A DNA stretch of 33,573 nt from Nocardia aobensis NBRC 100429 (GTDB lineage: Bacteria; Actinomycetota; Actinomycetes; Mycobacteriales; Mycobacteriaceae): positions 1 through 33,573 of the forward strand of contig NZ_BAFQ01000286.1 in NCBI RefSeq assembly GCF_000308375.1. The letters are read 5' to 3'. The position numbers were made by a program, and so were the translations under genes. The notes under the pieces were generated by a model. It saw only the letters and a list, made by a program, of their open reading frames with translations. It made no database searches and had not been told where the DNA came from. This document shows, in pieces, positions 1 through 8,146 of the stretch (within the stretch, counting starts at the first letter, position 1; each line of letters begins with the position of its first letter).

Positions 1-2
1 CC

Positions 3-161
3 GATGGCAAGCCCTGCCCGCCGCCGACCGGCCCCGACCGGCCGCCCCCTGCCCCCGCCGCCCGGCGCCTGACCGACGTCGTGACCGACCCGGAGCCGGG
101 TGAACCCGCGCGACACGGCTTCATCGTCGTCGTGCCGCGACAAGCACCCGGTTGCCGGTAG
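3..161 (+). CDS. C-terminal fragment of an unidentified protein (truncated by window edge)
   Basis: The third forward frame is open from the window edge to a TAG at 159-161. It encodes about 52 residues beginning with a proline-rich stretch (DGKPCPPPTGPDRPPP) and ending FIVVVPRQAPGCR. The composition, with Pro/Ala/Arg and a short hydrophobic patch, suits the C-terminal tail of an actinobacterial protein, but no domain is recognisable. It would converge with the reductase gene whose stop lies 20 bases further on. The other two forward frames also stay open for 70-110 bases because the DNA is so GC-rich, so the frame choice is weak. Confidence 0.35.
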   Translation, partial: DGKPCPPPTGPDRPPPAPAARRLTDVVTDPEPGEPARHGFIVVVPRQAPGCR

Positions 162-180
162 GCGGCGGGTTCGCAGTCCG

Positions 181-720
181 CTAACGGACGATGTCGTAGC
201 GGGCACAGGCGAATTCACCGTTGCGCGCCAGTTCGGTCAGCTTCATCTCGACCCGGCGGGGCAGCAGTGGCTGTCCTGCCCCGAGTGTGATGGGCGCGAT
301 CGATACGCACACTTCGTCCAGCAATCCGTGGTCGGCGAACTGTCCCGCCAGCTCGCCGCCGCCGACGATCCAGATGCTCTTGCCCGCGGCGACGTCGGTC
401 ATCTCCTTGTGCACCACGGTGATCGGCTGCTGCGTGTACCGCACGTCGGCATCGTCGGTGCGCGGGTCGAAGTCGCGATGGGTGAAGACCCACGCGGGCA
501 TCGAGTAGGGCCATTCCATACCGGGATGATTGTCGACGATCCATTGATAGGTGTTGGCGCCCATGGCGATAGCGCCGATGTCGGCGATGAACGCGTCGTA
601 CCCCATCGGGCCGTCGTTGTCGACCTGCCGGGTCACCAGCCAGTCCAGTTGGTGGTCCGGTGTGGCGATGAATCCGTCCAGGGTGGTGGCGGTGTAGTAC
701 ACGGTGCGGGGCATGGTCAT
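181..720 (-). CDS. RibD C-terminal / dihydrofolate reductase-like family protein
   Basis: The 179-residue protein fits the RibD C-terminal (DHFR-like fold) reductase family, which binds NADPH. The N-terminus YYTATTLDGFIATPDHQLDWL is the family's opening strand and loop, and IWIVGGGELAGQF near residues 120-132 is its glycine-rich nucleotide-binding segment. The protein ends in the usual MKLTE...YDIVR strand. These stand-alone proteins reduce unknown substrates, so the natural reaction cannot be named. The start ATG at 720 overlaps the TGA of the upstream AraC-DinB gene in an ATGA arrangement, so the two are translationally coupled and probably one operon. A second in-frame ATG lies two codons downstream (712-714). 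The family call is firm and the precise function is unknown. Confidence 0.9.
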   Translation of the reverse strand: MTMPRTVYYTATTLDGFIATPDHQLDWLVTRQVDNDGPMGYDAFIADIGAIAMGANTYQWIVDNHPGMEWPYSMPAWVFTHRDFDPRTDDADVRYTQQPITVVHKEMTDVAAGKSIWIVGGGELAGQFADHGLLDEVCVSIAPITLGAGQPLLPRRVEMKLTELARNGEFACARYDIVR

Positions 721-1634
721 CCTCTCCTGCGCAACCACATGATGGGGTCGCCGTTGTCGTGTTCGGTTGTCCGATAGGGGAATTCGCTGTCGATCCACTG
801 GCGCACCAGCAGTCGCCGGTAGGCCGAATAGGTGAGCACGTGGGCGATCACGGAGCCGAGAACGAAACTTTCCGGCGGCTCGCACAGGGCGTCGATCAGG
901 GTGTCGTCCCAGCCGCCGCGACGGTCGATGTCGCGGACGGTATCCAGCCACCGCGGCACCGTCTCCTCGAATCGCCGTGTCAGCTCGGGGAGGTCGTCGG
1001 ATCCGCGGTTGGGTTGCTCGGTGCCTTCGATGGCGGCCAGCCACACCTGTTTGGTCCATACCAGGTGTGCGAGGACGGTCGCGATCGACGCATCCGGTCC
1101 GTCCCACGCCAGTACCGCCGCGGTCGAACGCTGCCGCCGGTACCGGTGCTCGTCCAGGCCCTTCGCGATGTCGAGGAGTTCGCGCGTGTCCTCCACGTCG
1201 TGGTGCAGCAGCAGCGATGTCGGATCCATATCGTGTCTGCCTTTCGGTTCGCCCTCCACCCACAGCGACATCGGCGGGTGGAAATGGATCCCGTTCACCG
1301 CGGGGAGCCAGCGGGTGCGCGTGGCGGCCGGCGTCGCGCTCGGCGGATGTCCGTAGGCGCGGCTGTAGGCCCGGCTGAATCCCTCCACCGAGTCGTATCC
1401 GGCGGCGAAGGCGACATCCGTCACCGCCGCCCCGCCACACAACTGCCATGCTGCGCGCTCGAGCAGCACCCGCCGCCGCATCGCCACCGGCGACTCGCCG
1501 GTACCGCGCGAGAATTGCCGGGAGAAGTGATAGGGCGAGACGAACGCGCCCTGCGCCATCGCACTCAGCGTGGTGTTGTTCTCGTCGAGAACGGAATCGA
1601 GCAGTTCCCGTAATCGGTCACGTCCGGTCGTCAC
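717..1634 (-). CDS. AraC-family regulator fused to a DinB-like domain
   Basis: The first 100 or so residues are an AraC/XylS DNA-binding domain: the first helix-turn-helix is around LSAMAQGAFVSPYHFSRQF, and the second is around VTDVAFAAGYDSVEGFSRAY followed by the conserved GHPPS. From about residue 130 the protein becomes a helical DinB-like domain, with conserved His residues in VLAHLVWTKQVW and GSVIAHVLTYSAYRR, which in DinB/YfiT proteins bind metal and often use mycothiol. At 305 residues it is complete. The GTG at 1634 begins MTTGRDRLRELL; no strong Shine-Dalgarno precedes it. Its stop overlaps the start of the RibD-type reductase. The regulator may sense a small electrophile and control this two-gene unit, which is an inference from the architecture. 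Confidence 0.88.
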   Translation of the reverse strand: MTTGRDRLRELLDSVLDENNTTLSAMAQGAFVSPYHFSRQFSRGTGESPVAMRRRVLLERAAWQLCGGAAVTDVAFAAGYDSVEGFSRAYSRAYGHPPSATPAATRTRWLPAVNGIHFHPPMSLWVEGEPKGRHDMDPTSLLLHHDVEDTRELLDIAKGLDEHRYRRQRSTAAVLAWDGPDASIATVLAHLVWTKQVWLAAIEGTEQPNRGSDDLPELTRRFEETVPRWLDTVRDIDRRGGWDDTLIDALCEPPESFVLGSVIAHVLTYSAYRRLLVRQWIDSEFPYRTTEHDNGDPIMWLRRRG

Positions 1635-1717
1635 ACCGTTCAGTGTGGTCGGCGCGGGTCATGGCGCGCTTGACCGATCTTGCGCATGTCCGCGTGAACC
1701 GGCTCCGCGCCGTGCAT

Positions 1718-2140
1718 TCACACCCGGTAGTGCCGGCGGGGGCCGTATCCGGGCGGGCCGTATCCGCGGCGGTGATGGATGAACAGGAAGAACAGCGCCG
1801 GGAAGACGAAGAACGGAATCATATGAGTGGTGGCGACGATCACGACCGCGACCACCACGGCGGCCAGCAGCAGCGCCGGGAACACCGGACGCGCGCGCCG
1901 GGGCTCCCGCCGCGGTCGGGCCGGCGGGGCGGGTTGCGGACGCGGCAGGTCGCTGAAGAGGACGACCAAGTCGGCGGCGGTCTTCGCCGCGTAGGCACGG
2001 CTCACGCGCTCGTCGTATTCGTCGAGCTCGAGGCGTCCGGCCGCGAAATGGTCGCCGAGGGCGGCCGCGGCCTGTTCACGTTCGGCCGTGCCGATGCGGA
2101 CGCTCGGCGACCCGAACACCGCGGGGTCGAAATCGGTCAT
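1718..2140 (-). CDS. DUF1707 (SHOCT-like) membrane protein
   Basis: Residues 12-65 form a DUF1707 domain: VRIGTAEREQAAAALGDHFAAGRLELDEYDERVSRAYAAKTAADL is the characteristic short amphipathic module. A Pro/Arg-rich linker of about 20 residues leads to a hydrophobic region at about 87-122 (ALLLAAVVVAVVIVATTHMIPFFVFPALFFLFIHH) that can form one or two membrane helices. The tail is Gly/Pro/Arg-rich (GYGPPGYGPRRHYRV). These proteins are common in actinobacteria, and their role is unknown. The ATG at 2140 has a GAGG eight bases upstream. It is divergent from the MscS gene. Family assignment is secure; function is open. Confidence 0.88.
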   Translation of the reverse strand: MTDFDPAVFGSPSVRIGTAEREQAAAALGDHFAAGRLELDEYDERVSRAYAAKTAADLVVLFSDLPRPQPAPPARPRREPRRARPVFPALLLAAVVVAVVIVATTHMIPFFVFPALFFLFIHHRRGYGPPGYGPRRHYRV

Positions 2141-2476
2141 GGCAACCGCCTCACCGGGGAAACGAAATCACGATGCACCCAGCGTAGGACGCTTCGGCGA
2201 ATCGTGCCTGCGTCCGCGGGCGTATCCGCGGCTACGCCCCGCGACGGATCGGCGTGTATCGCTCGCGCGGACGGTGCCGGCGAACCCGGATGAGAAACGG
2301 AAAATACCCGGAAGCCTTGCCGTGAAACACTATTCACCGCATCGGCGCAGGTCGCGAAAGTGTCGGATTTCGCACAGCCGCAGGCGGCGGCGAGCTGCGG
2401 ATTCCCTCGGTAGCGTGGCGGAAAGCCCGAGATACGAGCAAGCCCGACATACAGCCGTCGCGAGGAGTTGGAAGCC
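2141..2476. other. Divergent intergenic region, DUF1707 gene / mscS-like gene
   Basis: About 335 bases separate the two divergent start codons, and no reading frame here looks coding. It should hold both promoters. A slightly AT-richer stretch at 2290-2345 includes an imperfect dyad with matching outer arms, GTGAA and TTCAC, around 2321-2336. No convincing -35/-10 pair was identified. Confidence 0.5.
2462..2467 (+). promoter_or_regulatory. Ribosome binding site that selects the TTG start of the MscS gene
   Basis: GAGGAG lies nine bases before the TTG at 2477. It abuts the longer in-frame TTG at 2468 directly, which makes that start unlikely. Confidence 0.6.
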
Positions 2477-3529
2477 TTGGAGGAGGTACTTCGGCCGCTG
2501 GTGGTCTTCGCCGCGACACTCGCGGTCACCATTTCGATCGGCGCGGTGGTCGACCGCCTGTTGAGTCACGCCGCGCAGAAGCATCCCGCTAACCGACTGC
2601 CCGGTCTACTGCGTCGCATCCACCTGCCGCTGCAGGTGTTCCTGGCGACGATTGCACTGCATTTCACCTATCCGCTGGCAGAGATCAACCTGCGCCACGA
2701 CGCGGTCGTGCTGAACGTCCTCGCCGCGGTGGCGATCCTGTCCGCCGCCTGGGTGGTGATGCGCGCCGTCGACGCGGTCGCCGAGAACATGCTGGACAAA
2801 TACGCTCATCGCACCAGCGACATCGCCAAGGTGCGGCGGCTGCATACGCAGCTGACGCTGGTCCGGCGCATCATCACCACGGTGCTGGCGATCACCACCG
2901 CCGCGGTCGCGATCCTGCTGCTGTTCCCGAACCTGCGTACCCTCGGCACCTCACTGCTGGCCTCGGCCGGCATCATCGGCGTGATCGCCGGTGTCGCCGC
3001 ACAGTCGACGCTGGGCAATCTGGTGGCCGGCCTCCAGATCGCGTTCGGTGATTCGGTGAAGATCGGCGACACCGTGGTGGTCGAGGGGGAGTGGGGCACC
3101 GTCGAGGAGATCACGCTGTCGTTCCTCACCGTCCGCATCTGGGACGACCGCCGGCTCACCATGCCGGTCTCGTACTTCAATTCCAAACCGTACGAGAACT
3201 GGTCCAAGGGTGGCCCGCAGATCACCGGCACGGTCTTCCTCTACCTGGACACCAGCACGCCGGTGGCCGAACTGCGGGAACATCTGCGCGACTATCTGCG
3301 CACCCGGGACGATTGGGACGGCCGCAGCTGGAATCTGCTGGTCACCGACAGCACCCCCTTCGGCATCCAGGTCCGCGCCTCCATGTCGGCCCGCAATGCC
3401 GACGACGTGTGGACGCTGCGTTGTGCGGTGCGCGAGGAACTGCTGGCCTGGCTGCGCAACGAACACCCGGCCGCCCTGCCGAAGATCCCGACCAGCGTTG
3501 TCGAACGCGAACATGCGATGGCCGAGTAG
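2477..3529 (+). CDS. Mechanosensitive ion channel family protein (MscS-like)
   Basis: A 350-residue MscS-family channel, which opens under membrane tension to release solutes after osmotic downshock. Hydrophobic helices are visible at about 7-28, 50-68, 75-97 and 130-152. The Gly/Ala-rich pore helix at about 157-187 (SAGIIGVIAGVAAQSTLGNLVAGLQIAF) is the family signature. The beta domain follows (DSVKIGDTVVVEGEWGTVEEITLSFLTVRIWDDRRLTMPVSYF), and then a cytoplasmic alpha/beta domain. With four or five helices it is larger than E. coli MscS. The TTG at 2477 is preferred on Shine-Dalgarno spacing; the alternative is TTG 2468. It is followed after 19 bases by the F420-type oxidoreductase gene on the same strand, so co-transcription is possible. 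Confidence 0.92.
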   Translation: MEEVLRPLVVFAATLAVTISIGAVVDRLLSHAAQKHPANRLPGLLRRIHLPLQVFLATIALHFTYPLAEINLRHDAVVLNVLAAVAILSAAWVVMRAVDAVAENMLDKYAHRTSDIAKVRRLHTQLTLVRRIITTVLAITTAAVAILLLFPNLRTLGTSLLASAGIIGVIAGVAAQSTLGNLVAGLQIAFGDSVKIGDTVVVEGEWGTVEEITLSFLTVRIWDDRRLTMPVSYFNSKPYENWSKGGPQITGTVFLYLDTSTPVAELREHLRDYLRTRDDWDGRSWNLLVTDSTPFGIQVRASMSARNADDVWTLRCAVREELLAWLRNEHPAALPKIPTSVVEREHAMAE

Positions 3530-3548
3530 CCGCCTATAGAGTCGTGGA

Positions 3549-4403
3549 GTGCGCGAATTCCGCTTCGGAGTCAACTTCCTCAATCCCGGGTCCGCCGACG
3601 AGTGGGCCACGAAATGCCGGCGGGCCGAATCGCTCGGCTACGACGTGCTGTTGGTTCCCGACCACCTGGAACTCCCGGCGCCCTTCCCGTCGGTGCTCGC
3701 CGCCGCGCAGGCCGCCGAACGCCCGCGGGTGGGCACCTTCGTCCTGAATGCCGCGTTCTGGAACCCGGTCCTGCTGGCCCGCGACGTGGTCAGCACCGCC
3801 CAGCTCACCGGCGGCCGACTCGAGCTCGGCCTCGGAACCGGTTATGTGCGAGACGAATTCGAGGAAGCCGGCATCGATTTCGGCACCCCGCGGACCCGCG
3901 TCGACCACCTCGAGAAGACGCTGACCGAACTCCGGCGGCTGCTGCCCGAACCGCATCCCACCATTCTGCTGGGCGGCAGCGGTAACCGCATGCTGCGGCT
4001 GGCCGCCCGCCACGCCGACATCATCGCGTTCACCGGTGGCGAATCCGTCCCCGGCGCCACCGACGGCTCGATGCGCCTGTCCAGTGCCGAGACGGTCGAC
4101 GAACGTGTTGCCGCGGCACGGCGTTTCGTCACCGAGTACGACCGCGATCCGGAATTCAACATCCTGGTCCAGCAGGTTGTGGAAACACATGACCGCAAGG
4201 CCGCCGCCACCGAGATCGCCGCGCAGATGGATCATTTGAGCGTCGCCGAGGTGCTGGACGCGCCGACCCTGCTGATCGGCACACCCGCCGAGATGGCCGA
4301 TCAGGTGCGCGAACGCCGGGAACGCTACGGGTTCTCCTACGTCACCGTATTGGAGCCCGCGATGGAGGGGTTCGCCAAGGTGATGCGGGAAGTGCGGGGC
4401 TAG
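3549..4403 (+). CDS. LLM-class F420-dependent oxidoreductase (luciferase-like)
   Basis: A 284-residue luciferase-like monooxygenase-fold enzyme. The N-terminus REFRFGVNFLNPGSADEWATKCRRAESLGYDVLLVPDHLELPAPFPSVLAAA is the first strand and helix of the TIM barrel as seen in the actinobacterial TIGR03621-type subfamily. LTGGRLELGLGTGYVRDEFEEAGIDF is the standard LLM barrel segment, and ILLGGSGNRMLRLAARHADIIAF is the cofactor-binding end. These enzymes normally use reduced F420, sometimes FMN; the substrate is unknown. The start is GTG, with only a poor GTGGA just upstream. The stop TAG overlaps that of the convergent XRE gene by three bases through the palindrome CTAG. Confidence 0.9.
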   Translation: MREFRFGVNFLNPGSADEWATKCRRAESLGYDVLLVPDHLELPAPFPSVLAAAQAAERPRVGTFVLNAAFWNPVLLARDVVSTAQLTGGRLELGLGTGYVRDEFEEAGIDFGTPRTRVDHLEKTLTELRRLLPEPHPTILLGGSGNRMLRLAARHADIIAFTGGESVPGATDGSMRLSSAETVDERVAAARRFVTEYDRDPEFNILVQQVVETHDRKAAATEIAAQMDHLSVAEVLDAPTLLIGTPAEMADQVRERRERYGFSYVTVLEPAMEGFAKVMREVRG

Positions 4404-5530
4404 TGCACGACCGACAGGTGCGGACCGACCTGCGCCTCGCCGAGGACTTCGGCGAGAAGCCATGAGGTCCACCGCAGTTCGTCGGTGAGTTCGGCGCGCC
4501 CGAACCCCGCGCTGTGTGCCCGCGCCACGGCCTCCGCGAGCAATCCGGGGGCCTCGCCGGGATATTCGGCGACCGGCTCACGGTCGTGATCCAGCGTCCG
4601 GGTCGGTTCGAGAATGTGCATGCGGGGCCCTCGGTCCTGGCCGATCCGCCTGATCACCTCGGTCGGCACACCCCACTGCCGTGCCAGCGCCGCCGGGCTG
4701 GGGAAGTGGATCGGCGACGGAAACAGCTGATCCATGTCATCGGCGGGAACCAGCAGTTCGGCGGCGAACCGGTCGGCTTCCTCCGCCTGCGTCCGGTCTC
4801 CCGGCAGCGGGCAGGGGTGCAGTAGCAGATGGCCGAGTGCGCGCGCACACGCGAACCGGTAGCCGTAGACGCATTGCGTGTGCCGGGCGGCCACGACGAT
4901 CAGCGAGCGCCCCCAGGTGTGCGCGGCGTAGGTGCCGACCCGAGCCATGGCCGCACTCGTCGCCGGCGCGAAGGCCACCACGATGCCGCGCGCCTCGAGT
5001 GTCGCGCCGAGATGCGCCAGCGGACCCGGTGCGATGCCCCAGTGGTCGCGGAGCAGGCGCGCGGCGTCGGCAGGCGCGGCTCCTTCTTCGAAGGCAGGGA
5101 GGTCGAGCGCCGGGAACCGCATCCGGCAGGCCAGCGTATACGCCAACTCCCAGAGGTATTCCGCGAATGCCACCGCCTTCGCCCGATCGGATGCGGTGGC
5201 CGAACCGGGATCGTCGAAATGCAGGTCCGCGGCGTCGATCCGGCACATCGGGCGTCCGGTGGCGAAGTAGTCGACGGGGACTTTCAACACCCTGGCCAGG
5301 TCGGCCGGAACGTCCGGATCGGGCTGTACGGCGCCGATTTCGTACTGTTCGACGACCGCGGCGGACAGGCCTGCCGCGTCCGCCAGTTCGCCGACGGACA
5401 GTTCGGCCCAGCGCCGCGCCTGCGTCAGTCGTATCGGCTCGAACGCCGACGCGACGAACCCGAACGGCTCGCCGGCCCGTTCGGTGAGGAGTTTCAGCCC
5501 GCGTCGGTCCTGCCGACCGTCACTGTCCAC
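4400..5530 (-). CDS. XRE-family regulator with an ImmA/IrrE-like domain lacking the catalytic HE pair
   Basis: Residues 33-90 are a Cro/C1-type helix-turn-helix (LTQARRWAELSVGELADAAGLSAAVVEQYEIGAVQPDPDVPADLARVLKVPVDYF). Residues 150-265 resemble the IrrE N-terminal-like (ImmA) metallopeptidase domain. The canonical motif there reads HELGHLLLH, but this protein has R230-A231-L-G-H234-LLLH238, so the first zinc-binding His and the catalytic Glu are replaced. The downstream EEADRFAAELLVP segment is kept. It should therefore be a non-proteolytic sensor or regulator, or use different chemistry. The C-terminal 100 residues (including a WTSWLLAEVLGEA helix) are unassigned. The GTG start at 5530 lacks a good ribosome binding site, so the N-terminus is uncertain. 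Confidence 0.85.
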   Translation of the reverse strand: MDSDGRQDRRGLKLLTERAGEPFGFVASAFEPIRLTQARRWAELSVGELADAAGLSAAVVEQYEIGAVQPDPDVPADLARVLKVPVDYFATGRPMCRIDAADLHFDDPGSATASDRAKAVAFAEYLWELAYTLACRMRFPALDLPAFEEGAAPADAARLLRDHWGIAPGPLAHLGATLEARGIVVAFAPATSAAMARVGTYAAHTWGRSLIVVAARHTQCVYGYRFACARALGHLLLHPCPLPGDRTQAEEADRFAAELLVPADDMDQLFPSPIHFPSPAALARQWGVPTEVIRRIGQDRGPRMHILEPTRTLDHDREPVAEYPGEAPGLLAEAVARAHSAGFGRAELTDELRWTSWLLAEVLGEAQVGPHLSVVH

Positions 5531-5636
5531 CCGAATTGTTTACCGCATCGCCGGTCGCTGCGGGGGATCCGACCCGAAGAAAAATTCGGTTTCCGGCGAA
5601 GCGGACAAACTGCTGCGCGGCGAATCCTCCGGCTAT

Positions 5637-6464
5637 TCAGGACATTTCGCCCGGCATGACCGGCAGCAGTTCAGGGCGTTTCGCCGGCCGGCCGTCACCG
5701 GTCGACACGCCGCGCAGCCGCCGCCACACCCACGGGCGCAATGTCGCTGCCACCCAGGCGAGTTCGCCGACCGCACCGGCCGCGCGGAAACGCTCGGAGT
5801 CCTCCGGCGGCAGCGCCCAGTTGTGATCGGCGCCGTCGAGACCCAGTGCCTCCGCGGCGGCCAGCGCGAAGCGTTCGTGGCCCAGTTCGGAGCCGTGCAG
5901 CCGGTCCGCGCTCCACATGCGCAGATCGACCATCGACGCGGCGCCGAACAGATCGACCAGGCGCAGGCCGTACCGGCTCGCGCACAGGCGAATTCGATCG
6001 TTGATCAGGTCGACGCGTGGTCCGATGTAGCGGGCGGCCAGCGGCACGATGCGGCGCACATCGGGAAAGGTCGTCGTCACCACCGTTGCGCCGCAGGCGG
6101 TCAGCTTCGCGTACAGCTCCTCCATGAGATCCAGCGCCGCGGCGAAATCGGTGCCGGGAGCCGTGACATCGTTCATGCCCGCGCAGATGCCGATCAGATC
6201 CGGGTCCATCGCCAAGGCGGCGTCGAGTTGTTCGTCCCGGACCTCCGCGAGGCGGCGACCGCGCACCGCCAGATTGGCGTACCGGATCTCCGGATTGTCC
6301 TGAACCAGGCGCTCGGCCAGCCGATCGGCCCACCCGCGCAGACCGGTGCCGTCGTCGCCGTCCCACAGCCCCTCGGTCTGGCTGTCGCCCAACGCGACGA
6401 AGCGTTCGTAGCGGTTCGGCGATGCCGCCGGACCGTCCGAACGGGGCGAGGACAACGTCGTCAT
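5637..6464 (-). CDS. SGNH/GDSL-family hydrolase
   Basis: A 275-residue SGNH-fold esterase or lipase. Block I is FVALGDSQTEG with nucleophile Ser28, the block II glycine region is ANLAVRGRRLAEV, block III is GMNDV with its Asn, and block V is DRLHGSELGHERFALA with the Asp and His of the triad (DxxH). There is no signal peptide, so it is probably cytoplasmic, like the actinobacterial GDSL proteins annotated as lysophospholipase or acylhydrolase. The ATG at 6464 is preceded by GGAGG at a six-base gap, which fixes the start. The last 60 residues, rich in Arg/Pro/Trp, extend beyond the core. Substrate is unknown. It is divergent from the SnoaL-like gene. Confidence 0.92.
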   Translation of the reverse strand: MTTLSSPRSDGPAASPNRYERFVALGDSQTEGLWDGDDGTGLRGWADRLAERLVQDNPEIRYANLAVRGRRLAEVRDEQLDAALAMDPDLIGICAGMNDVTAPGTDFAAALDLMEELYAKLTACGATVVTTTFPDVRRIVPLAARYIGPRVDLINDRIRLCASRYGLRLVDLFGAASMVDLRMWSADRLHGSELGHERFALAAAEALGLDGADHNWALPPEDSERFRAAGAVGELAWVAATLRPWVWRRLRGVSTGDGRPAKRPELLPVMPGEMS

Positions 6465-6733
6465 GGCAGACCTCCGGGACGTGAAGAGGGTGGTGCGGGC
6501 AGCGGCACGGCGGGTCCACGGCCGCCATCGCCACGGCCGACCAGGCTACATCGGCGCTGTTCGGCGGAATCGGGGCGTCAGGGCCGCGGTGATCCGCACC
6601 ACCGGAACGCTCACCGGGTCCCGATGGCCGGAACGACGGCACCACCTCACCCGGGCGTGCGCTATTACTCGACCCGAGTGGGCCGGACCACCGCTGAATC
6701 GGCCGGCCGCCTGTCCATCGGAAGGATTTCGCC

Positions 6734-7210
6734 GTGACCGAACTGGCCGAACTGCACCGCCGCCTCGCCCGGATCGAGGACGAACGCGCGATCGAGCGGA
6801 TCATCGCCTCGTACGGCCCGCTGGTCGACGCGGGCAACGTCGCCGCCGCCGATCTGTGGTCGGCCGAGGGCACCTACGACGTCGAGGACTGGCAGATGCG
6901 CGGCCGCGCCGACGTCGCCGCGATGGTCGGCTCCGACGCCCATCAGGGGCTGATCGGGCGAGGCTGCCTGCATTTCCACGGGCCGGCGGTGGTCACCGTC
7001 GACGGCGACGAGGCGGTCGCGGTCTGCGAATCCGTCCTCGTGGTCCAGCACAACGGCCGCAATGTCGTGGCCCGCACCGGCGCCAACCACTTCACCCTGC
7101 GCCGGATCGACGGCCGCTGGCAGATCACCGCCCGCACCACCCGCACGGTCGACGGAGACCCGGCAGCCCGCGAACTGCTGACCGCAGGAATCGAGGCCGT
7201 GGCGCGATGA
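6734..7210 (+). CDS. SnoaL-like / NTF2-fold protein
   Basis: A 158-residue alpha+beta barrel protein of the SnoaL/NTF2 superfamily. The N-terminal helix LAELHRRLARIEDERAIERIIASYGPLVDAGNVAAADLWSAEGTYDV and the C-terminal strand pair ANHFTLRRIDGRWQITARTTRTVDG are typical of the ring-hydroxylating-dioxygenase-beta-like branch. Such proteins act as small isomerases, dehydratases or hydrolases, or as binding proteins. GGAAGGA sits seven bases before the GTG start. Its TGA overlaps the ATG of the following SDR gene (ATGA), implying a coupled pair in which the two proteins act on the same small molecule. Confidence 0.88.
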   Translation: MTELAELHRRLARIEDERAIERIIASYGPLVDAGNVAAADLWSAEGTYDVEDWQMRGRADVAAMVGSDAHQGLIGRGCLHFHGPAVVTVDGDEAVAVCESVLVVQHNGRNVVARTGANHFTLRRIDGRWQITARTTRTVDGDPAARELLTAGIEAVAR

Positions 7211-8004
7211 GTGGACAACTCGCCGGCAAGGTCGCGGTGGTGACCGGGGCCGCCGCCGGTATCGGGGCGGGGATCGCCCGCCGGTTCGCCGACGAAGGCG
7301 CGCGGGTGGTGATCACCGACCTCGACGAAACATCGGGCCGCACGGTCGCCGAGGAGAACGGCGGCCGATTCGTCGCGGCCGACATCCGCCACCGCGAGGA
7401 CGTCGAAAACGTCGTACGGACAGCGGTTTCCGAATACGGCTCCATCGACATCCTGGTCAACAACGCCTGGGGTGGAGGAACGATCGGCCGCGTCGAGAAC
7501 AAGTCCGACGAACAACTCGCGCACGGCATCGCCCTCGGCTACTACGGTCCGTTCTGGGCCATGCGCGCCGCCTTTCCGCATATGCGCAGCCGCGGGTGGG
7601 GGCGAGTCGTGAACATGTGCAGCCTCAACGGCGTCAACGCTCATATGGGTTCGCTCGAATACAACGCCGCCAAGGAGGCATTGCGCGCCCTGACCCGTAC
7701 CGCCGCCCGCGAATGGGCGCCCACCGGCGTGACGGTGAACGCGGTCTGCCCGGCCGCCAAGAGCCGCAGCTTCCTGCGCGTACTGGGCGAACACCCCGAG
7801 ATGGAAGCGATGGCGGACGCGGCAAACCCCATGGGGCGCATCGGTGATCCGTACGACGACATCGCGCCCGTGGTCGTATTCCTCGCCTCCGACGACTCGC
7901 GGTATCTGACCGGAAACACCCTGTTCGTCGACGGCGGCAGCCACATCAACGGCGTCGCGTGGACGCCGGATCTCGATGCCGCCGAACGGGATCGGCCGAC
8001 GTAG
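7207..8004 (+). CDS. SDR-family NAD(P)-dependent oxidoreductase
   Basis: A 265-residue classical short-chain dehydrogenase/reductase. The cofactor loop TGAAAGIG is at 13-20. ITDLD at about 36-40 has an acidic residue after beta2, which favours NAD(H). NNAW is at 85-88 (usually NNAG). The catalytic Ser139 and the Y152-x3-K156 pair (YNAAK) are present. The end (YLTGNTLFVDGGSHING) is the usual SDR C-terminal signature. The open frame runs far upstream, but the ATG at 7207, overlapping the stop of the SnoaL-like gene, starts at the normal family N-terminus. The substrate, probably an alcohol or ketone of a lipid or steroid type, cannot be read from the sequence. Confidence 0.93.
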   Translation: MSGQLAGKVAVVTGAAAGIGAGIARRFADEGARVVITDLDETSGRTVAEENGGRFVAADIRHREDVENVVRTAVSEYGSIDILVNNAWGGGTIGRVENKSDEQLAHGIALGYYGPFWAMRAAFPHMRSRGWGRVVNMCSLNGVNAHMGSLEYNAAKEALRALTRTAAREWAPTGVTVNAVCPAAKSRSFLRVLGEHPEMEAMADAANPMGRIGDPYDDIAPVVVFLASDDSRYLTGNTLFVDGGSHINGVAWTPDLDAAERDRPT

Positions 8005-8146
8005 ACCGCTCACGCCGAGCTTCTCCGGCCGTATCCTCTGCACTCCCTCATGCGATGTAATACCTTGATAGACACAGGTTTTGGTAGCCAGGGGTGTGGC
8101 GGCTCCACCACGGACCCGCCCGGCTACGCCGGTAAGGGGGCCCGTG

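Noticed and set aside
759..1613. Long forward-strand open frame opposite the AraC-DinB gene
   Set aside because: It is antisense to a clear two-domain protein; its product is Arg/His/Gln-rich without motifs, as expected of a GC-rich shadow.
5484..6737. 417-aa forward frame opposite the SGNH hydrolase
   Set aside because: The minus strand has a full SGNH catalytic set and a good ribosome binding site; the forward frame has no recognisable features.
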